Positions 28,736 through 32,640 of a stretch of 32,640 bases of DNA are shown here, piece after piece. The position numbers and the translations under genes are program-made. Each line of letters opens with the position of its first letter. The stretch's first letter is position 1. The stretch spans positions 6,688-39,327 of the forward strand of contig VBLP01000358.1 in NCBI GenBank assembly GCA_005887925.1, given 5' to 3'. The DNA comes from Deltaproteobacteria bacterium (lineage in GTDB: Bacteria; Myxococcota_A; Polyangia; Haliangiales; Haliangiaceae). The notes under the pieces are model-generated. The model did no database searches and had not been told where the DNA came from. It was given only the letters and a program-made list of their open reading frames with translations.

Positions 28736-30161
28736 ATGATGCAGAGCCAGTCCCAGTCCCAGGGACCGCTCACCGGACTGTTCGACCGCTACCCCGCGCT
28801 CGCCGGCACCTACGACGAGATGTTCGACGCCAGCGGCGCGGCGCGACCACCGTTCGCGCGGGTCGCCGCGCTGCTCGCCCGGCTCGCGCCCGACGAGCTC
28901 GCCCGATCGCAGGCGCTCGCCGAGACCGCGCTGCTCCAGCAGGGCGTGACGTTCTCGGTCTACGGCGACGCGCGCGGCACCGAGAAGATCTTTCCGTTCT
29001 GCCTCCTGCCGCGGCTGATCGCGGCCGACGACTTTCGCCACCTCGAGCGCGGCCTCGCGCAGCGCCTGCGCGCGCTGGGCATGTTCCTCGACGACATCTA
29101 CGGCGACCAGCGGATCCTCGCCGCCGGCATCGTGCCGCCCGAGATGGTGCTCGACGCCGCCGGGTACCGGCCGAGCCTGCGCGGGCTCAAGCCGCCGGGC
29201 GGCGTCCGCATCCACATCGCCGGCGTCGACCTGATCCGCGACCCCGACGGCACGTGGCGCGTGCTCGAGGACAACCTGCGCACGCCGTCGGGCGTGTCGT
29301 ACGTCGTCGAGAACCGCCTGATCAGCAAGCGGATGTTCCCGCGCCTGTTCGACGCCGCCCGCGTCCACCGCGTCGATCACTACCCGACCCGGCTCGCCGA
29401 GACCCTGCGCTCGGTCTCGCCGGCCGACGCGAGCGCCGACTGCAACGCCGTCGTGCTAACCCCGGGCCCCTGACCTGTTTGTCGACGGCAACAAGGTGTA
29501 CTGCCGGACCACGCGCGGCCCGCGGCGCGTCGACGTGATCTACCGCCGCACCGACGAGGCGTTCCTCGATCCCGAGGCGTTCCGGCCCGACAGCGTGCTC
29601 GGCGTGCCCGGCCTGATGCGGGCCTACGCCGCCGGCAACGTCGCGCTCGCCAACGCGCCCGGCAACGGCATCGCCGACGACAAGGCGGTCTATCCCTTCG
29701 TACCCGACATGATCGAGTTCTACCTCTCGGAGCAGCCGATCCTCGAGCAGGTCCCGACCTACGTGTGCCTGTTCGACGACGATCGCAAGTACGTGCTCGA
29801 CCACCTCGACGAGATGGTCGTCAAGGCCGTCGACGAGGCCGGCGGCTACGGCATGCTGATGGGCCCGCAGTCGACCGCGGAGGAGCGCGACGAGTTCCGC
29901 CGCCGGATCAGCGCCGAGCCGCGGCGCTACATCGCCCAGCACCGCGTCGAGCTGTCGAGCTGTCCGACCTGGATCGCCGAGCGCGGCGCGATCGAGCCCC
30001 GCCGCGTCGATCTGCGGCCCTACATCCTGACCTCGCGCGAGGGCCCCTGGGTCCTGCCCGGCGGGCTGACCCGGGTCGCGCTCAAGCGCGGCAGCTACGT
30101 CGTCAACTCGTCGCAGGGCGGCGGCAGCAAGGACACCTGGGTCATGAAGGACGCCGGATGA
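28736..30161 (+). pseudogene. Circularly permuted ATP-grasp protein, frameshifted
   Basis: About 475 residues in two frames; member of the circularly permuted ATP-grasp family (COG2308-type), predicted to ligate an amine to a carboxylate using ATP. Frame 1: GTYDEMFDASGAARPPFARV, QQGVTFSVYGDARGTEKIFP, RALGMFLDDIYGDQRIL, RIHIAGVDLIRDPDGTWRVL, NLRTPSGVSYVVENR, ending VVLTPG then a TGA at 29471. Frame 2 resumes at [94 protein letters not shown]. The family has ~24 conserved residues (a YNSAYFEH-type stretch) between these parts, absent here. It overlaps the alpha-E gene by ATGA, so the operon layout is normal. Start: second of GTG-ATG-ATG codons; no clear ribosome site. Confidence 0.88.
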
Positions 30162-31144
30162 TCTCGCGCGTCGCCGATCACTGCTTCTGGTTCGGTCGCT
30201 ACATCGAGCGCTCCGAATCCACCGCCCGCATGCTCGCCGCCTCGGTCTCGCTCGCGCTCGACGCCGAGCTGCCGCCCGCGCAGGTCTGGCGCCCGATCAT
30301 CGTGGTGTCCGGCGAGGAGTCGCGGTTCGCCAGCCGGGTCGCGGCCGGCGACGACGATCATCCCGCGTGGGGAGACGGCGAGGCCGTCCAGCGCTTCATG
30401 GTGTGGGACGACGACAGCAACGTCTCGCTCGCGCACTCGATCCACGGCATGCGGTGGAACGCGCGCTCGATCCGCGAGGTCCTCTCGCACGAGGCCTGGG
30501 AAGCCGTCAACGAGCTCCACCTCTGGATCGGCGGCGACGCCGCCCAGGCCAGCTACGCCCACCACCGCGACGCGTTCTACCAGCACATCCGGCGCGCCAC
30601 CCAGCTCGCCCTCGGCCTCCTGCGCTCGACCATGCTCCACGACGAGCCGCTCGACTTCGTCTGGCTCGGCGTCCTGCTCGAGCGCGTCAACCAGACCGCG
30701 CGCATGCTCGACGTCCATCACCACGCGTTCACCCAGATGTCGCGCCGCCACGAGGTCATCGAGACCGCGCTCTGGCTGTCGCTGCTCCGCGCGCTGTCCG
30801 GCAGCGAGGCCTACCTCAAGCGCGCCGCCGGCCGGGTCAGCTCCGAGGGCGTCGCCCGCTTCCTCGTCTCCGAGCCCGCCTTCCCGCGCTCGATCGCCTA
30901 CTGCGTCCACTCCGCCTATAGCCGCCTGTGCGACATCCGCCCGCCCGACGCGCACGACCTGCCCGGCGGCGTCGCGCTCGAGCGCCTCCGCGTCCTCGAC
31001 ACCTGGGTCGCCGCGCGCCGCAGCGACCCGCTCGACGGCACCGTCGTCCACGACGTCCTGACCCACGTCGTCGACGAGGTCCACGCCATCTGCGACACCC
31101 TCGGCCGCGAGCTCCTCGGCGCCCCACCCTCCTCCGCCGGCTGA
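30158..31144 (+). CDS. Alpha-E domain protein
   Basis: 328-aa all-helical protein of the alpha-E family (COG2307-type). Typical start [20 protein letters not shown] (residues 1-20), followed by [29 protein letters not shown] (~98), [20 protein letters not shown] (~165), [20 protein letters not shown] (~215) and [19 protein letters not shown] (~245). The family nearly always follows a circularly permuted ATP-grasp gene and is predicted to work with it in peptide synthesis; no activity is proven. ATG overlaps the ATP-grasp stop (ATGA). No signal peptide. Last gene of the operon; a possible terminator lies ~120 bp downstream. Confidence 0.95.
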   Translation: MISRVADHCFWFGRYIERSESTARMLAASVSLALDAELPPAQVWRPIIVVSGEESRFASRVAAGDDDHPAWGDGEAVQRFMVWDDDSNVSLAHSIHGMRWNARSIREVLSHEAWEAVNELHLWIGGDAAQASYAHHRDAFYQHIRRATQLALGLLRSTMLHDEPLDFVWLGVLLERVNQTARMLDVHHHAFTQMSRRHEVIETALWLSLLRALSGSEAYLKRAAGRVSSEGVARFLVSEPAFPRSIAYCVHSAYSRLCDIRPPDAHDLPGGVALERLRVLDTWVAARRSDPLDGTVVHDVLTHVVDEVHAICDTLGRELLGAPPSSAG

Positions 31145-31506
31145 ACCGGCAAGCGCGCCGCGCGACAACCACCTGATCCAACAGGGGACATCAAAAGGGA
31201 CCTCGGGAGATCGCGCGACCGGCTTGATGACCAACCCATGGCAATAGACCAAGCTGCGGAGGCGGGTTGCTCACAACCCTGCACTTCGAGCGGGCGCTCC
31301 TTTTTGGGAATGATTCTTTTTTGATTTCGGAGAATCGGCGATAGGACATCAGCTGCTGGTGGACGACGCTCATCCTGCCTGTGCGACTCGGCTCCCACGT
31401 GCTGGGACACGGGATCCGAGGCCGCGAGCCATGGCTGCCCAACCGAGCGCCCGGTTCGCCCTTGCTGGGCGGGCAGTGCTCAACCAGCTGCCGCCTTCCT
31501 GCGCGT
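31145..31506. other. Lower-GC intergenic region between convergent genes
   Basis: The 362 bases have visibly more A/T than the rest of the window, especially 31180-31350. Open frames on both strands lack the G/C third-position bias of real genes here and match nothing recognised. It contains the hairpins described at 31264-31305 and an inverted repeat GATTCT / AGAATC (31312-31317, 31331-31336). The composition change suggests inserted or decaying DNA, but no transposase or terminal repeat was identified. Confidence 0.5.
31264..31305 (+). terminator. Possible terminator after the alpha-E gene
   Basis: GGGTTG-CTCA-CAACCC (31264-31279) is a 6-bp stem with a 4-nt loop; a second short stem GAGC-GGGC-GCTC (31288-31299) is followed by CTTTTT (31300-31305). 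The second hairpin with its T-run has intrinsic-terminator form, though the stem is short. Confidence 0.45.
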
Positions 31507-32055
31507 TCAATCCACTGATCGCACAAAAGACCCTGTGCTACTTTCAGGGTGGAGATCTGCAATCGCGGGACGCTGGGATACGCGTGCGGTTGCTTGCGGC
31601 CGCTTGGGGCCGTCGTAGTCGTCGAAGATGCGGCGGTGATGGGTGTACGACCAGGGGTCGTCGCGGGTGTAGTAGGCCTCGACCCAGGCGAGCAGGGAGG
31701 GGAGCATGCGCTCCTGGTCGGCGGGATCGGCGTACTTGTGCGGTTCCCAGGGCCGCCGGCGGTTGTTGGCGAGGCACGCGGCGAGGCCGGGGTTCATGAA
31801 CACGAGCTCGGGCTGGGCAGCGAGCGCGGCCTGGATCAGGTCGCCGTAACAGCCCTCGACGACCCAGGCGTCGTGCGCGGCGAGGAACGCGGCGAGGTCG
31901 GCGCGTACCTGCTCGACCGGCCGGGCCACGGCGATCTTGCGTAGCTCCCACACGATACCGTCGAGCTCGAGCAGCGCCACGCCGGTCTCGGCGACGAGGC
32001 GAGCGGCGTAGGTCGACTTGCCCGAGCCCGAGTTGCCCATGATCGCGACGCGCAT
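31507..32055 (-). CDS. P-loop NTPase, adenylate-kinase-like (FlaR-like)
   Basis: 182-aa P-loop kinase-like protein. Walker A GNSGSGKST (7-15) follows the first strand MRVAIM; next LLELDGIVWELRKIAV, RADLAAFLAAHDAWVVEGCY (strand and helix of the NMP-binding region), LVFMNPGLAACLANNRR (lid-like Arg-rich segment) and RMLPSLLAWVEAYYTRDDPW. This is the pattern of FlaR/AAA_18-type small-molecule kinases of unknown substrate. Family members usually end soon after DDYDGPKR; here ~30 further residues (ARVSQRPAIADLHPESSTGS...) read into lower-GC DNA and look foreign, so the original C-terminus may have been replaced. The frame is open upstream, but the ATG at 32055 begins the fold. It probably follows the reductase gene in one transcript. 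Confidence 0.85.
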   Translation of the reverse strand: MRVAIMGNSGSGKSTYAARLVAETGVALLELDGIVWELRKIAVARPVEQVRADLAAFLAAHDAWVVEGCYGDLIQAALAAQPELVFMNPGLAACLANNRRRPWEPHKYADPADQERMLPSLLAWVEAYYTRDDPWSYTHHRRIFDDYDGPKRPQATARVSQRPAIADLHPESSTGSFVRSVD

Positions 32056-32081
32056 CGCCGGATTACAGCACGAACAGCGGA

Positions 32082-32213
32082 TCATCGCGGCGGTGAGCGC
32101 ATCAGCTCGATGCCGATGTCCTTGCCCTCGGCGCGCTTGATCGAGGCCATCATGAGGTCGATCTGAGAGGCCACGGTGCCATCGAGATCGATGCCCGCGC
32201 TCGATCCGATCGA
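32082..32213 (-). other. Short coding-like stretch with a DxDGT motif
   Basis: Immediately after the stop of the reductase gene, in the same frame, 43 codons read SIGSSAGIDLDGTVASQIDL then MMASIKRAEGKDIGIELM and a stop at 32082. GIDLDGTV matches HAD-family motif I. No start codon is available except the internal ATG-ATG, which would exclude the motif. Likely a gene remnant; a chance reading is possible. Confidence 0.3.
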
Positions 32214-32640
32214 TCAGCGCACGCGGTACCTGATGTGCGTCACGCCGGGCGCCTCGATCACGCGGACCTGCTCGAGCTTGCGCTCGGCACTGCCGAGGCG
32301 GTCGAACAGCCGCTCTCCGGCCTTGAGCAAGAGCGGCACGATCGAAACGTTGACCTCGTCGACGAGCCCGGCCGCGAGGTACTGCTGCGCGATGCTCGCG
32401 CCACCGGCGATGACGACATCCTTGCCGGCGGCGGCAGCGCGGGCCTGGGCAAGCGCCGGTGCGATGCCGTCGGTGACGAACGTGAACGTCGTGCCGCCCT
32501 GCATGACGAGCGGCGGCCGCGGATGATGCGTGATCACGAACACCGGCACGTGATACGGCGGGTTGTCGCCCCACCAGCCGGTCCACGGCGGATCATCGCG
32601 CCACGGACCGGGATAGCCGCCGAACATGTTGCGCCCCATG
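32214..32640 (-). CDS. Dihydrofolate-reductase-like (RibD C-terminal) protein, N-terminus beyond the window
   Basis: 142 codons of a RibD_C / dihydrofolate-reductase-like protein. Seen: MGRNMFGGYPGPW, WWGDNPPYHVPVFVITHHPR, TTFTFVTDGIAPALAQARAA, the NADPH-contacting strand and loop DVVIAGGASIAQQYLAAGLV, DEVNVSIVPLLLKAGERLF and the terminal VRVIEAPGVTHIRYRVR. These are stand-alone NADPH-dependent reductases, often annotated as dihydrofolate reductase family; true substrate is usually unknown. Homologues have ~40-60 residues before MGRNMF, so the gene almost certainly starts to the right of the window. First visible gene of a leftward unit with the P-loop kinase. Confidence 0.9.
   Translation of the reverse strand, partial: MGRNMFGGYPGPWRDDPPWTGWWGDNPPYHVPVFVITHHPRPPLVMQGGTTFTFVTDGIAPALAQARAAAAGKDVVIAGGASIAQQYLAAGLVDEVNVSIVPLLLKAGERLFDRLGSAERKLEQVRVIEAPGVTHIRYRVR

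Noticed and set aside
32056-32586. Upstream extension of the P-loop kinase frame to 32586
   Set aside because: It is antisense-like sequence within the reductase gene in another frame; the P-loop fold starts at 32055.

Overview
The window is about 32.6 kb of very GC-rich bacterial DNA. Codons end almost uniformly in G or C. Two Hanks-type Ser/Thr kinases (one with a DWG instead of a DFG motif, one fused to an extracytoplasmic receptor domain), many small lipoproteins, ClpS-ClpA and large exported proteins of unknown function suggest a Myxococcota-type (deltaproteobacterial) genome. This is an inference from gene content; no rRNA, tRNA or other taxonomic marker was seen.

Layout. 1-817 (-): start of a Ser/Thr kinase that runs off the left edge. 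1106-3244 (+): a 712-aa protein with a duplicated three-cysteine domain. 3599-4318 (+) and 5445-4340 (-): three small exported proteins of unknown role. 8341-5687 (-): clpS-clpA, the N-degron adaptor and unfoldase. 8538-9900 (+): a broken M20 metallopeptidase, followed by a possible 29-codon ORF. 11102-10116 (-): a membrane-anchored M23 peptidase with a CCHC zinc-finger-like N-terminus. 11590-14680 (+): a tight three-gene operon of an acyl-CoA dehydrogenase-fold flavoprotein, a PhnD-like binding protein without signal peptide, and a protein joining a TusA-like domain to a di-iron ferritin-like domain. 17106-14688 (-): two lipoproteins, one with a PDZ domain. 17226-18283 (+): a CoA-binding protein, a DUF2171 protein and a small unknown. 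18453-19932 (+): an outer-membrane-type protein and an OmpA-like lipoprotein, preceded by a perfect 14-bp inverted repeat that runs into the start codon.

The right third holds a split transglutaminase / ATP-grasp / alpha-E locus: a transglutaminase-DUF2126 fusion (20008-23331), a second DUF2126-type protein (23328-25046), a circularly permuted ATP-grasp protein (28736-30161, broken) and an alpha-E protein (30158-31144). Between the halves, on the other strand, lie a kinase-receptor fusion (27430-25047, broken) and a secreted protein with a duplicated 3-prime end (28549-27851). The right end has a P-loop kinase, a possible gene remnant and a dihydrofolate-reductase-like protein cut by the window edge.

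Three points stand out. The 11590-14680 operon combines a flavoprotein, a solute-binding fold, a sulfur-carrier-like fold and a di-iron protein with no obvious known pathway. The inverted repeat at 18423-18455 overlaps a candidate promoter and a start codon. Three separate genes (M20 peptidase, kinase-receptor, ATP-grasp) are each broken at a point where a conserved stretch of roughly 20-30 residues also appears to be missing; this looks like either assembly loss or a repeated deletion process.
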